From Planctomycetota bacterium (GTDB lineage Bacteria > Planctomycetota > Brocadiia > Brocadiales > Bathyanammoxibiaceae): a stretch of DNA of 6,330 nucleotides. Below are positions 1 through 5,843 of the stretch, one piece after another. The stretch lies in NCBI GenBank assembly GCA_030623665.1, contig JAUXLO010000109.1:1-6330 (forward strand). Reading direction: 5' to 3'. Made by a program: the position numbers and the translations under genes. The notes under the pieces are model-generated. The model did not search any database, had not been told where the DNA came from, and worked only from the letters and a program-made list of their open reading frames with translations. Position 1 is the stretch's first letter. Every line of letters begins with the position of its first letter.

Positions 1-1
1 A

Positions 2-394
2 ATAGAAAAAATTGATAACTTCCTTAAGAGTATTAAAGCGATGAATGCTAATTATGTCTACGTTAAAGACATTGACGATGTGCCATGTGTAACAGCAAGA
101 AAACGAAAAATACAGGATAAATTAAGTATCGTTAAAGATAGGATTGTTGTAGTTATAAAGGAGATAGAAAGCTGGTATCTTGCTGGATTAAATGTGGAAG
201 ACTGTACAAAATTTAAAATTCCTCAACGTAGCACTACAGATGATGTAACTAAAGAGCAATTTAATAGCTTAATTCTCCAAAGATTCGATTCCAGAATAGA
301 TTTCCTATTAGAAATTCTGAAGAGTTTTTCTATAGAAACAGCAAAGCAGAAAAATAGATCGCTAAAGTATTTTCTTGAGAAGCACGACTGCTAG
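2..394 (+). CDS. C-terminal part of an uncharacterised protein, possibly TOPRIM-like (DUF4276-like); 5' end outside window
   Basis: The reading frame is open from base 2, so the gene probably starts left of the window; the ATG at 41 is the first visible Met and may be internal. Numbered from that Met, 117 residues are seen. I do not recognise the protein with certainty. Two stretches resemble the small TOPRIM-like proteins grouped as DUF4276: a strand ending in an acidic patch, YVKDIDDVPC (residues 7-16), and a strand followed by an acidic helix, VIKEIESWYLAGL (38-50), with E41 and E43. The C-terminal third is helical and rich in Lys and Glu. No signal peptide or membrane segment is visible. 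The DNA is 31% G+C over bases 1-360, far below the downstream genes, which suggests acquisition from elsewhere. Some DUF4276 genes sit beside AAA ATPase genes of OLD type, but no such partner can be seen here. The coding call is firm; the family call is tentative. Confidence 0.7.
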   Translation: MEKIDNFLKSIKAMNANYVYVKDIDDVPCVTARKRKIQDKLSIVKDRIVVVIKEIESWYLAGLNVEDCTKFKIPQRSTTDDVTKEQFNSLILQRFDSRIDFLLEILKSFSIETAKQKNRSLKYFLEKHDC

Positions 395-408
395 GGTCAA
401 GATGCAGC

Positions 409-414
409 TTTAAT
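409..414 (+). promoter_or_regulatory. Candidate -10 element just before the polyferredoxin gene
   Basis: TTTAAT matches the sigma-70 -10 consensus at five of six positions and ends 9 bases before the ATG at 424. No convincing -35 element lies 16-18 bases upstream. If real, transcription would start within a few bases of the ATG, giving an almost leaderless mRNA, which would fit the lack of a Shine-Dalgarno sequence. The stretch is AT-rich, so a chance match is quite possible. Confidence 0.2.
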
Positions 415-423
415 TTTTACAAG

Positions 424-2889
424 ATGTTACAGAACAAAAAAAGCCCTTTCAGGGCCTATAACCTGCGCAAGTGGTCGCAGGCCCTCAGCCTAGCGGCGTT
501 CCTGATACTTTTGATATATCTGGACCCGCTGACCTCTGCCAATTTTTCGGGCAACAACATATTCCTGCGTCTCAGCCCCCTCTCCGGCCTGGGTGCAAGT
601 ATCGCTGCAAAGGACCTCATCTCTCAGTACTGGCCCGCCCTGGTACTTGTTGCCATGACCCTGTTTATGGGACGCTTCTTCTGCGGCTGGGTCTGCCCGT
701 TCGGCACCACCATTGACCTGACGGACAAACTCTTTAAGAGACAGAGGGCTGACGAGACATATACGGGGTGGAGGGTCTATGACGGCAGGCGGCTAAAATA
801 TTATCTTCTCGCCTTACTCTTACTCAGCCTCTTTTTGAGCAGGCAGATAGTGGGGTGGTTCGACCCGTTGAGCCTGGCGACGAATACCTATTCCATCCTC
901 ATCCACCCATATCTGGTGGCACTTCTGGCAGGTATCTTTGATTTTCTCCGCGGGCTGCCGGTTGCAGGTCCGCTGACGGCGCCCATGCACGAGTTTTCGG
1001 ACAAAATCCTGTTCGTGGAACGTGAACCCTTCTTCCGCAATCATATGGCCTTCCTGATTATCTTTGCGGGTATCATCTCTTTTGGGCTCGTCTTCAGGCG
1101 GTATTGGTGCAGAGACCTCTGTCCGATGGGCGCCCTCCTGGCGCTGGCGTCTATTGGCGCCTATTTCCAGAGGAGGGTACGAGAGGACTGCGAGGTGTGT
1201 GGTATCTGTCAGAAGGGCTGCCGGATGGGATGTATAACGGAGGAAGGCAGGGCCACCCTGGCTGGAGAATGTGTCCTCTGCATGGATTGTCAGGAGGTCT
1301 GCCCCAGCGACGGCATACGCTTCAGAGGCAGCAGTACCCCCCAGCTCAGGGAGGTGGACCTCTCAAGGAGGGGCCTGGTGACGGCCTGTCTTGCCGGCGT
1401 GGTTGCCGTGCCGATGCTTGGGTTCAATTTCCCCTGGAGGTCCGGCAAGGGACACGCGGTCATCCGTCCACCCGGCTCGGTGGACGAGGAGGAATTTCTC
1501 GCAAGGTGTGTAAGATGCGGGGAATGTATGAAGGTATGCAAGACCAACGGGCTGCATCCCACCCTGGTAGAGGCTGGCCTGGAGGCGGCGTGGACACCGC
1601 GGCTGATACCCCGGATAGGCCACTGTGAGTATACCTGCACCCTCTGCGGTCATGTCTGCCCCTCGGGTGCCATAAAGCCCCTGGAACTAGCGATGAAGCA
1701 GAAGACGGCCATAGGCAAGGCGCTCATAGACCGAAGCCGCTGCATCCCATGGGTGGGTTATGCAGGGCTGCCCGCCCTAAAGAAAGAGTGGCATGATGTT
1801 AATTGCGGTGTGTGTGAAGAGGTTTGTCCGGTGCCCACCAAGGCCATCCATTTTAACACGTACACCGACGAGAAGGGCCGTAAGATAATGCGACCGTTTG
1901 TGAGGGAAGACGTTTGTAACGGCTGCAGCTTCTGCGAGTATGCGTGCCCCGTTGTCGGAACGGCGGCCATCGTGGTCGAAGGCATACAGCCTCAGCTCCC
2001 TGTAAGATTTGAGGAACCGGTAAGGTCCAGGGGCAAGGAGCTGTTCCCCAGGGTGATAGGGGAATGGACGCTGCTGGAAGATCCCACGGTATACAAAGGA
2101 GAAAACGGTCTTTATGAGTACATAGACGGCGGCGCCGATCCCTACCTCTCTTATTCATACAGGCAGGTAACCGTGGCACTTTATGGAGACGGGGAGGGAA
2201 GGGAGATGCTGGTTGAGTTATGGGCGTTTGACAAAAGCGATGACGCCTTTGGGGCATATACCTTTGACCGGTCGGGCAACAGATACCACCTTGGGGACGA
2301 GGCCACAACGTTCGAGAATTACGTGTGGGTGTGGAAGGGGAGGCACTACATTCGTTTTGAGCCCAGCGGGGATGATGTGGGTCTGGACGAGGTAGTCTAC
2401 ACCGCAGAGGCAATCCTGGACGGGTTACCTCACGGCGAGTCCCTGCGGCCCGCTCTCCTGAACTATCTGCCGGATCAGGGGCTGCTTGAGGGGAACACAA
2501 AGTTTTTTCACAACAGGATAATTCTTGATAATATTTATATAAGCGATGAGGTTATCGAAGAGAACGTCTTCGGCCTGGGGGAAGAGACTGAGGTGGTGGT
2601 GGCGGAATATATGTTGGAGGAAGACCTGCCCGCCATGAAGCTCATGCTGGTTAAATACCCTGAGGCTGAGAGTGCCCGCACGGCATGGAAGGGCCTCGTC
2701 AGGCTTAAAAAATCGTGGGGTGAAACTCCCTTACTTGAAGGCACACTTCAGTGCTTTGAGGACAAAAATGGACGTTATTCCACAGTGTACCGTAAAGGAC
2801 GTTTTCTTGTAGCCACGTTCCTGGCACCGGACAGGATGTGGGCAGAGGACTACACCAAGGCTGTCGGAGCTGAAATTCCGTCCAGGTAG
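424..2889 (+). CDS. Membrane polyferredoxin: NapH-like + NapG-like fusion with C-terminal DUF6599-like domain
   Basis: This 821-residue protein is probably a membrane electron carrier linking quinol oxidation to an extracytoplasmic acceptor (inferred from NapH/NapG). Hydrophobic helices lie near residues 18-33, 69-86, 125-140 and 207-225. The NapH hallmarks CGWVCP (87-92) and CRDLCP (229-234) follow the second and fourth helices, which places them on the cytoplasmic side. A ferredoxin domain follows, with C256/259/262/266 and C283/286/289/293. Residues 314-335 form a Tat-like segment (SRRGLV, then a hydrophobic stretch). A NapG-like part follows: RPPGSVDEEEF (348-358) and clusters C362/365/368/372, C401/405/408/412, C440/461/464/468 and C498/501/504/508. 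From about 538 a DUF6599-like domain carries LYEYIDGGADPYLSY (563-577) and DDAFGAYTFDRSG (606-618). The ATG at 424 is the only ATG after the in-frame stop at 376-378, but it lacks a Shine-Dalgarno sequence. No nitrate reductase gene is adjacent, so the natural partner is unknown and nap symbols are not assigned. Confidence 0.9.
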   Translation: MLQNKKSPFRAYNLRKWSQALSLAAFLILLIYLDPLTSANFSGNNIFLRLSPLSGLGASIAAKDLISQYWPALVLVAMTLFMGRFFCGWVCPFGTTIDLTDKLFKRQRADETYTGWRVYDGRRLKYYLLALLLLSLFLSRQIVGWFDPLSLATNTYSILIHPYLVALLAGIFDFLRGLPVAGPLTAPMHEFSDKILFVEREPFFRNHMAFLIIFAGIISFGLVFRRYWCRDLCPMGALLALASIGAYFQRRVREDCEVCGICQKGCRMGCITEEGRATLAGECVLCMDCQEVCPSDGIRFRGSSTPQLREVDLSRRGLVTACLAGVVAVPMLGFNFPWRSGKGHAVIRPPGSVDEEEFLARCVRCGECMKVCKTNGLHPTLVEAGLEAAWTPRLIPRIGHCEYTCTLCGHVCPSGAIKPLELAMKQKTAIGKALIDRSRCIPWVGYAGLPALKKEWHDVNCGVCEEVCPVPTKAIHFNTYTDEKGRKIMRPFVREDVCNGCSFCEYACPVVGTAAIVVEGIQPQLPVRFEEPVRSRGKELFPRVIGEWTLLEDPTVYKGENGLYEYIDGGADPYLSYSYRQVTVALYGDGEGREMLVELWAFDKSDDAFGAYTFDRSGNRYHLGDEATTFENYVWVWKGRHYIRFEPSGDDVGLDEVVYTAEAILDGLPHGESLRPALLNYLPDQGLLEGNTKFFHNRIILDNIYISDEVIEENVFGLGEETEVVVAEYMLEEDLPAMKLMLVKYPEAESARTAWKGLVRLKKSWGETPLLEGTLQCFEDKNGRYSTVYRKGRFLVATFLAPDRMWAEDYTKAVGAEIPSR

Positions 2890-2899
2890 CATTTTTCTG

Positions 2900-2928
2900 T
2901 TGCAATATGCTTCTGTAATCCGTAGAAT
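2900..2928 (+). promoter_or_regulatory. Sigma-70-type promoter for rpsO-pnp
   Basis: TTGCAA (2900-2905, four of six matches to the -35 consensus) and TAGAAT (2923-2928, five of six matches to the -10 consensus) are separated by exactly 17 bases. Transcription would begin near 2935, leaving an untranslated leader of about 30 bases before rpsO. The position in the short gap after the polyferredoxin gene fits a separate ribosomal-protein transcription unit. Confidence 0.55.
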
Positions 2929-2949
2929 CTGCGTCTCAAATGAATAATT

Positions 2950-2957
2950 GGAGAAGG
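2950..2957 (+). promoter_or_regulatory. Ribosome binding site of rpsO
   Basis: GGAGAAGG lies 9 bases before the ATG at 2967. It is a strong Shine-Dalgarno match and fixes the start of rpsO. Confidence 0.75.
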
Positions 2958-2966
2958 ACCTAGTAG

Positions 2967-3245
2967 ATGGGCATTGGGAAGGAACGTAAGGCGGAAGTTA
3001 TTAAGGAACTTAAGACACACCAAAACGATACAGGCTCCCCAGAGGTTCAGATAGCCCTCCTTACCGAACGGATAAACTATTTAAGCGGACACCTCAAACA
3101 ACACAAGAAAGACCACACCTCCCGTAGAGGACTGCTGCAGATGGTTGGCAGGCGGTCTTCCCTCCTAAAATATCTCGATAAAAAGGATAAAGAGAGATAT
3201 AAGCAGGTAATCAGCAAGTTGGGAATAAGAGAAAAAAGCGTTTAG
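2967..3245 (+). CDS. rpsO: 30S ribosomal protein uS15 (S15)
   Basis: S15 is a primary binder of 16S rRNA in the platform of the small subunit and helps form an intersubunit bridge. The 92-residue product is close to the usual length of about 89. The family signatures are intact: H18 followed by NDTGSPEVQ (20-28), LTERI (32-36), [16 protein letters not shown] (42-57) with the rRNA-contacting H42, D49, S52, R53 and R54, then the [10 protein letters not shown] stretch (61-70). The protein is all-helical and strongly basic, as expected. The start is set by a good Shine-Dalgarno sequence 9 bases upstream. The gene is followed 54 bases later by pnp, the widely conserved rpsO-pnp order. In Escherichia coli S15 represses its own translation by binding a pseudoknot in the leader; the short leader predicted here shows no obvious copy of that structure. 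Confidence 0.98.
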   Translation: MGIGKERKAEVIKELKTHQNDTGSPEVQIALLTERINYLSGHLKQHKKDHTSRRGLLQMVGRRSSLLKYLDKKDKERYKQVISKLGIREKSV

Positions 3246-3266
3246 GCGGATTAATTTGCAGTGTTT

Positions 3267-3279
3267 TTTGCTCAGCAAA
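3267..3279 (+). other. Small inverted repeat between rpsO and pnp
   Basis: TTTGCT and AGCAAA flank a single C, a perfect 6-base inverted repeat that could form a 5-pair hairpin with a three-base loop. It has no T-run after it, so it is a poor terminator and the two genes are probably co-transcribed. In E. coli a longer hairpin in the equivalent gap is the RNase III processing site; this one is much shorter, so an equivalent role is only a guess. Confidence 0.3.
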
Positions 3280-3299
3280 GATAAATAAGAAAGAAGAAT

Positions 3300-5405
3300 A
3301 TGGCCATACACAAGGTAGAAAAATCCATCGGCAATAGAGTATTAAGTCTTGAATCTAATAAATTAGCCAGGCAGGCAGACGGTGCGGTGACAGTCAAATA
3401 TGGTGATACCGTGGTTTTGGTGACGGCAGTGGCCGGCAGGGAGAGGGATATAGACTTTTTCCCCCTCACAGTGGACTATAGGGAAAAGACCTATGCAGCA
3501 GGGAAATTCCCCGGGGGCTTCTATAAAAGGGAAGGAAGGCCTACTGCAAAAGAGATACTCACCATGAGGCTGATGGACAGGCCTATAAGGCCCCTCTTCC
3601 CAATGTCATACCGTAACGATGTGCAGGTAATGTGTGTAGTCCTTTCCGTAGACAAGGAAAATGACCCGGACATATTGGGCATGATAGGAGCTTCCGCCGC
3701 CCTCTCCATCTCTCCAATTCCCTTTGAAGGACCCGCAGGTTCGGTCAGGGTTGGAAAGGTAAACGGAGAATTTGTGTTAAATCCTACCCATTCGGAACTT
3801 AAAGACAGCGCCATGGACCTGGTGCTTTCGGGAACGGAGGATGGCGTTTTGATGGTAGAGGCCGCGGCGAATGAGGTAACTGAGGACGATATCCTCCGGG
3901 CTATGGTCTTTGCTGAGGAGTCGGTCAAAGAGATTGTGCAGTTACAGAGGGAGCTCATATCTATATGCGGCAAAGAGAAGCAACAGGTCGCTGAGATTGA
4001 GACAGACGAAGGGCTTTATAACGCCGTGTGGAAAGAAGCCTATGACCAGGTGAAAGAGAAGAGCCAGACGCCGGGAAAGCAGGAAAGGGACCGTGCGCTT
4101 AATGAGATACGCAATGCCCTCATAGAGAAACACTGCAAGGCCGAGGGGGCCGAGACCAAAGATAAAGACATAAATTACATCTTTGATCAGATGGAACGTA
4201 AGGCCGTTAGAGAACAAATATTAAACGATAATAAGAGGGTAGATGGCAGAGGCTTCGATGAAATAAGACCCATTAGCTGCGAAGTAGGCGTTCTGCCCAT
4301 GACCCATGGCTCCGCACTGTTTACCCGGGGCGAGACACAGGCCCTGGTGGTGGCCACCCTTGGCACCTCTATGGATGAGCAAAAGGTAGACGGGCTTGGG
4401 GAGGAATATTCGAAGAAGTTTATGCTACACTACAATTTCCCACCCTTCTGCGTGGGAGAGACAAAGAATGTCTTCGGGCCCTCCAGACGGGAGATCGGCC
4501 ACGGCAACCTGGCCGAAAGGGCCTTAGAGGTCGTTATGCCGGAGCGCGAGGACTTTCCCTACACCGTCCGCTTAGTATCAGATATCCTCGAATCCAACGG
4601 TTCTTCCTCTATGGGTAGTGTATGTGGTGGTACCCTTTGCCTGATGGATGCAGGCGTGTCCATAAAGGACCCCGTGGCAGGTATCGCCATGGGCCTGATA
4701 AAGGAAGACGATGAAGTGTACATCCTCTCAGACATCCTGGGCACGGAGGACCATTTCGGCGACATGGATTTCAAGGTGGCCGGCACCCAGAGAGGCATCA
4801 CCGCCCTTCAGATGGACTTAAAGATACCCTGGCTCAACGAAGAGATTATGAGGAAGGCCCTGGAGCAGGCAAGGGAGGGCAGGATACACATACTTAAAGA
4901 GATGTTAAATGTCCTGGACAAGCCCAGGGCGGGGATCTCCGACCATGCCCCAAGACTGCTGCGAATAAAGATAAATCCGGATAAGATTGGCCTCGTAATA
5001 GGCCCTGGCGGGAAGAACGTGAAGAAGATCCAGGAAGATACGGGCGCCAGGGTAGAGATAGAAAACGACGGCACCGTCGTCATATCTTCTCCGGAGGCGG
5101 ATGCCGCCGAAAAGGCGAAAAAGATTATAGAGGGTATGACAGAAGAAGTACAGGTGGGGAAGATATACACAGGGAAGGTTAGTGTCGTGAAGGAATACGG
5201 TGCCTTTGTAGAGGTGCTTCCCGGTCAGGACGGGCTCCTTCACATATCCGAGATGTCAGACGGATACATCGAGAAGGTGGAAGACGCCGTCAAGGTAGGA
5301 CAGGAAATAGAAGTGAAGGTCATCGGCATCGACGACCAGAAGCGCATAAGGCTTTCGAGAAAGGCAGTATTAAAGGAACAGGCAACCAGTTCACCCGTGA
5401 GCTAA
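3300..5405 (+). CDS. pnp: Polyribonucleotide nucleotidyltransferase (PNPase)
   Basis: PNPase degrades RNA 3' to 5' with phosphate, releasing nucleoside diphosphates, and can also add tails; it acts as a cytoplasmic trimer and in RNA degradosomes. The 701 residues (E. coli 711) contain all expected domains: RNase PH domain 1 (about 10-145) with the RNA-contacting loop FYKREGRP (74-81, equivalent to FFRREGRP in E. coli), a helical linker domain (about 240-310), and catalytic RNase PH domain 2 (about 315-545). The latter has GETQALVVATLGT (344-356), the phosphate-site serines S435-S437, and D484, D490 and K492 within TEDHFGDMDFKVAG. A KH domain (about 553-615) has the GPGG loop at 568-571, and an S1 domain spans about 619-689. 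No catalytic residue appears missing. A purine-rich but weak Shine-Dalgarno-like stretch (3287-3296) precedes the ATG. The gene is probably transcribed with rpsO; no hairpin terminator is visible after it. Confidence 0.98.
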   Translation: MAIHKVEKSIGNRVLSLESNKLARQADGAVTVKYGDTVVLVTAVAGRERDIDFFPLTVDYREKTYAAGKFPGGFYKREGRPTAKEILTMRLMDRPIRPLFPMSYRNDVQVMCVVLSVDKENDPDILGMIGASAALSISPIPFEGPAGSVRVGKVNGEFVLNPTHSELKDSAMDLVLSGTEDGVLMVEAAANEVTEDDILRAMVFAEESVKEIVQLQRELISICGKEKQQVAEIETDEGLYNAVWKEAYDQVKEKSQTPGKQERDRALNEIRNALIEKHCKAEGAETKDKDINYIFDQMERKAVREQILNDNKRVDGRGFDEIRPISCEVGVLPMTHGSALFTRGETQALVVATLGTSMDEQKVDGLGEEYSKKFMLHYNFPPFCVGETKNVFGPSRREIGHGNLAERALEVVMPEREDFPYTVRLVSDILESNGSSSMGSVCGGTLCLMDAGVSIKDPVAGIAMGLIKEDDEVYILSDILGTEDHFGDMDFKVAGTQRGITALQMDLKIPWLNEEIMRKALEQAREGRIHILKEMLNVLDKPRAGISDHAPRLLRIKINPDKIGLVIGPGGKNVKKIQEDTGARVEIENDGTVVISSPEADAAEKAKKIIEGMTEEVQVGKIYTGKVSVVKEYGAFVEVLPGQDGLLHISEMSDGYIEKVEDAVKVGQEIEVKVIGIDDQKRIRLSRKAVLKEQATSSPVS

Positions 5406-5453
5406 TACTCCCAACCGATATTTCTCTAAACTAATTTCACAATTATTTTGCAT

Positions 5454-5460
5454 AGGAGGT
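5454..5460 (+). promoter_or_regulatory. Orphan consensus Shine-Dalgarno sequence in the csp leader
   Basis: AGGAGGT is a perfect seven-base anti-16S match, better than the site actually in front of csp, yet no ATG, GTG or TTG follows within 4-15 bases. The only start-like codon at proper distance is ATA at 5467, opening a 15-codon frame that stops at 5512-5514. It may be a 30S standby site, the relic of a lost small gene, or chance. Confidence 0.3.
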
Positions 5461-5478
5461 ACGGAAATAAGAAGATCG

Positions 5479-5490
5479 ACAAATATTTGT
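5479..5490. promoter_or_regulatory. Perfect 12-base palindrome upstream of csp (possible operator)
   Basis: ACAAATATTTGT is a perfect 6+6 inverted repeat 59 bases before the csp start codon. Its AT-rich symmetric form resembles operators of dimeric helix-turn-helix repressors. As RNA it would form only a weak stem, although a short T-run (5490-5493) follows. The position in the gap between pnp and csp suggests a regulatory site, but no regulator is identified. Confidence 0.3.
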
Positions 5491-5537
5491 TTTATCCGCA
5501 GTTTATGGTTCTAGTATTCTTAATTTTTTGAATATAT

Positions 5538-5545
5538 GAGGAGAT
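5538..5545 (+). promoter_or_regulatory. Ribosome binding site of csp
   Basis: GAGGAGAT contains the AGGAG core (5539-5543) six bases before the ATG at 5550. It is a good Shine-Dalgarno site and supports that start. Confidence 0.75.
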
Positions 5546-5549
5546 TAGA

Positions 5550-5765
5550 ATGGCGACAAGGGTCACCGGTAAGGTGAAGTGGTTTGATGCGAAAAAGGGG
5601 TTTGGTTTCATAGAGCACGAAGGAGGCAAAGACGTCTTCGTTCACTATTCTAGCATCAATGGAGATGGTTTCAGGACCCTTGAAGATGGTGAGAACGTGG
5701 AGTTCGACCTCGTTGATAGCGACAAGGGACTTCAGGCGCAGAATGTAATCAGAGTAGCATCCTAA
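5550..5765 (+). CDS. Cold-shock-domain protein (CspA family)
   Basis: A 71-residue single cold-shock domain, the usual length for the CspA family. These are small five-stranded OB-fold proteins that bind single-stranded RNA and DNA, melt secondary structure in mRNA and often accumulate in cold or stationary phase. RNP1 is KGFGFI (16-21) and RNP2 is VFVHYSSI (29-36). W11, F18, F20, F30 and H32 supply the nucleic-acid-facing aromatic surface; Y33 replaces the more common Phe. The start is set by a strong Shine-Dalgarno sequence. The gene has its own 144-base upstream gap, compatible with the long leaders of many cold-shock genes, and is followed by two abutting hairpins. The family has many paralogues (cspA to cspI, cspB, cspD), so no specific symbol is assigned. 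Whether this copy is cold-induced cannot be read from the sequence. Confidence 0.97.
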   Translation: MATRVTGKVKWFDAKKGFGFIEHEGGKDVFVHYSSINGDGFRTLEDGENVEFDLVDSDKGLQAQNVIRVAS

Positions 5766-5766
5766 T

Positions 5767-5783
5767 ATTGTCAAAAGGGCAAT
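5767..5783 (+). other. Short RNA hairpin directly after csp
   Basis: ATTGTC (5767-5772) pairs with GGCAAT (5778-5783) through six pairs including one G-U wobble, with the loop AAAAG. It begins one base after the csp stop codon and abuts the larger hairpin at 5784 with no spacer, so the two stems could stack coaxially in the transcript. Confidence 0.4.
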
Positions 5784-5823
5784 GGGCCGGGGGGTCTTAA
5801 CAGGTTAAGATGCCTCCTGGCTC
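5784..5823 (+). terminator. Long GC-rich hairpin downstream of csp; probable terminator or mRNA 3' stabiliser
   Basis: Bases 5784-5800 pair with 5805-5823 around the four-base loop CAGG, giving 17 pairs (three G-U wobbles) with single-base bulges at 5812 and 5818. The loop-proximal TCTTAA/TTAAGA part is perfect and the base is GC-rich. It sits between csp and the kinase gene, where a terminator is expected. No T-run follows (the next bases are ATACCTTATATAAG), so it is not a textbook intrinsic terminator; a role in protecting the csp mRNA 3' end, or a Rho-dependent end, is equally possible. Confidence 0.5.
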
Positions 5824-5829
5824 ATACCT

Positions 5830-5837
5830 TATATAAG
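5830..5837 (+). promoter_or_regulatory. Candidate -10 element immediately before the kinase gene
   Basis: The stretch contains overlapping -10-like hexamers, TATATA (5830-5835) and TATAAG (5832-5837). With TATAAG, the expected transcription start would fall on the ATG at 5844, implying a leaderless mRNA; no Shine-Dalgarno sequence is present. The best -35-like element, TTAAGA (5805-5810), has poor spacing and lies inside the hairpin, so this is weak. Confidence 0.2.
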
Positions 5838-5843
5838 TACGTG

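Noticed and set aside
375..403. TTGAGA (375-380) with CAAGAT (398-403) as a promoter for the polyferredoxin gene
   Set aside because: The -35 match and the 17-base spacing are good, but the -10 matches only three of six positions.
402..413. Mini-frame M-Q-L-stop preceded by AGGG, just before the polyferredoxin gene
   Set aside because: Three codons with a weak purine stretch are expected by chance, and no regulatory logic is evident.
1378..1389. Lipobox-like VTAC around Cys322 of the polyferredoxin
   Set aside because: Only a few hydrophobic residues precede the Cys and it sits inside the predicted helix, so a lipoprotein signal is unlikely.
1104..1628. A 174-codon open frame on the plus strand in another phase
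   Set aside because: The overlapping frame encodes conserved Cys motifs and a clear family match; this one gives a low-complexity Gly/Arg-rich product.
1853..2500. A 215-codon open frame on the minus strand
   Set aside because: It lies wholly inside the polyferredoxin gene, and its product is rich in Pro, Arg and Ser with no recognisable motif. G+C-rich coding DNA often gives such antisense frames.
3267..3279. Inverted repeat after rpsO as an intrinsic terminator
   Set aside because: The stem is short and AT-rich and no T-run follows; the T-run lies before it, and rpsO-pnp co-transcription is the usual arrangement.
5436..5464. TTCACA (5436-5441) as a -35 element for csp
   Set aside because: It matches five of six positions, but no acceptable -10 lies 16-18 bases downstream, so the csp promoter remains unassigned.
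5810..5836. Eight-codon frame starting at ATG 5810 between csp and the kinase
   Set aside because: It lies within the 3' arm of the long hairpin, its product has no recognisable feature, and the frame is very short.
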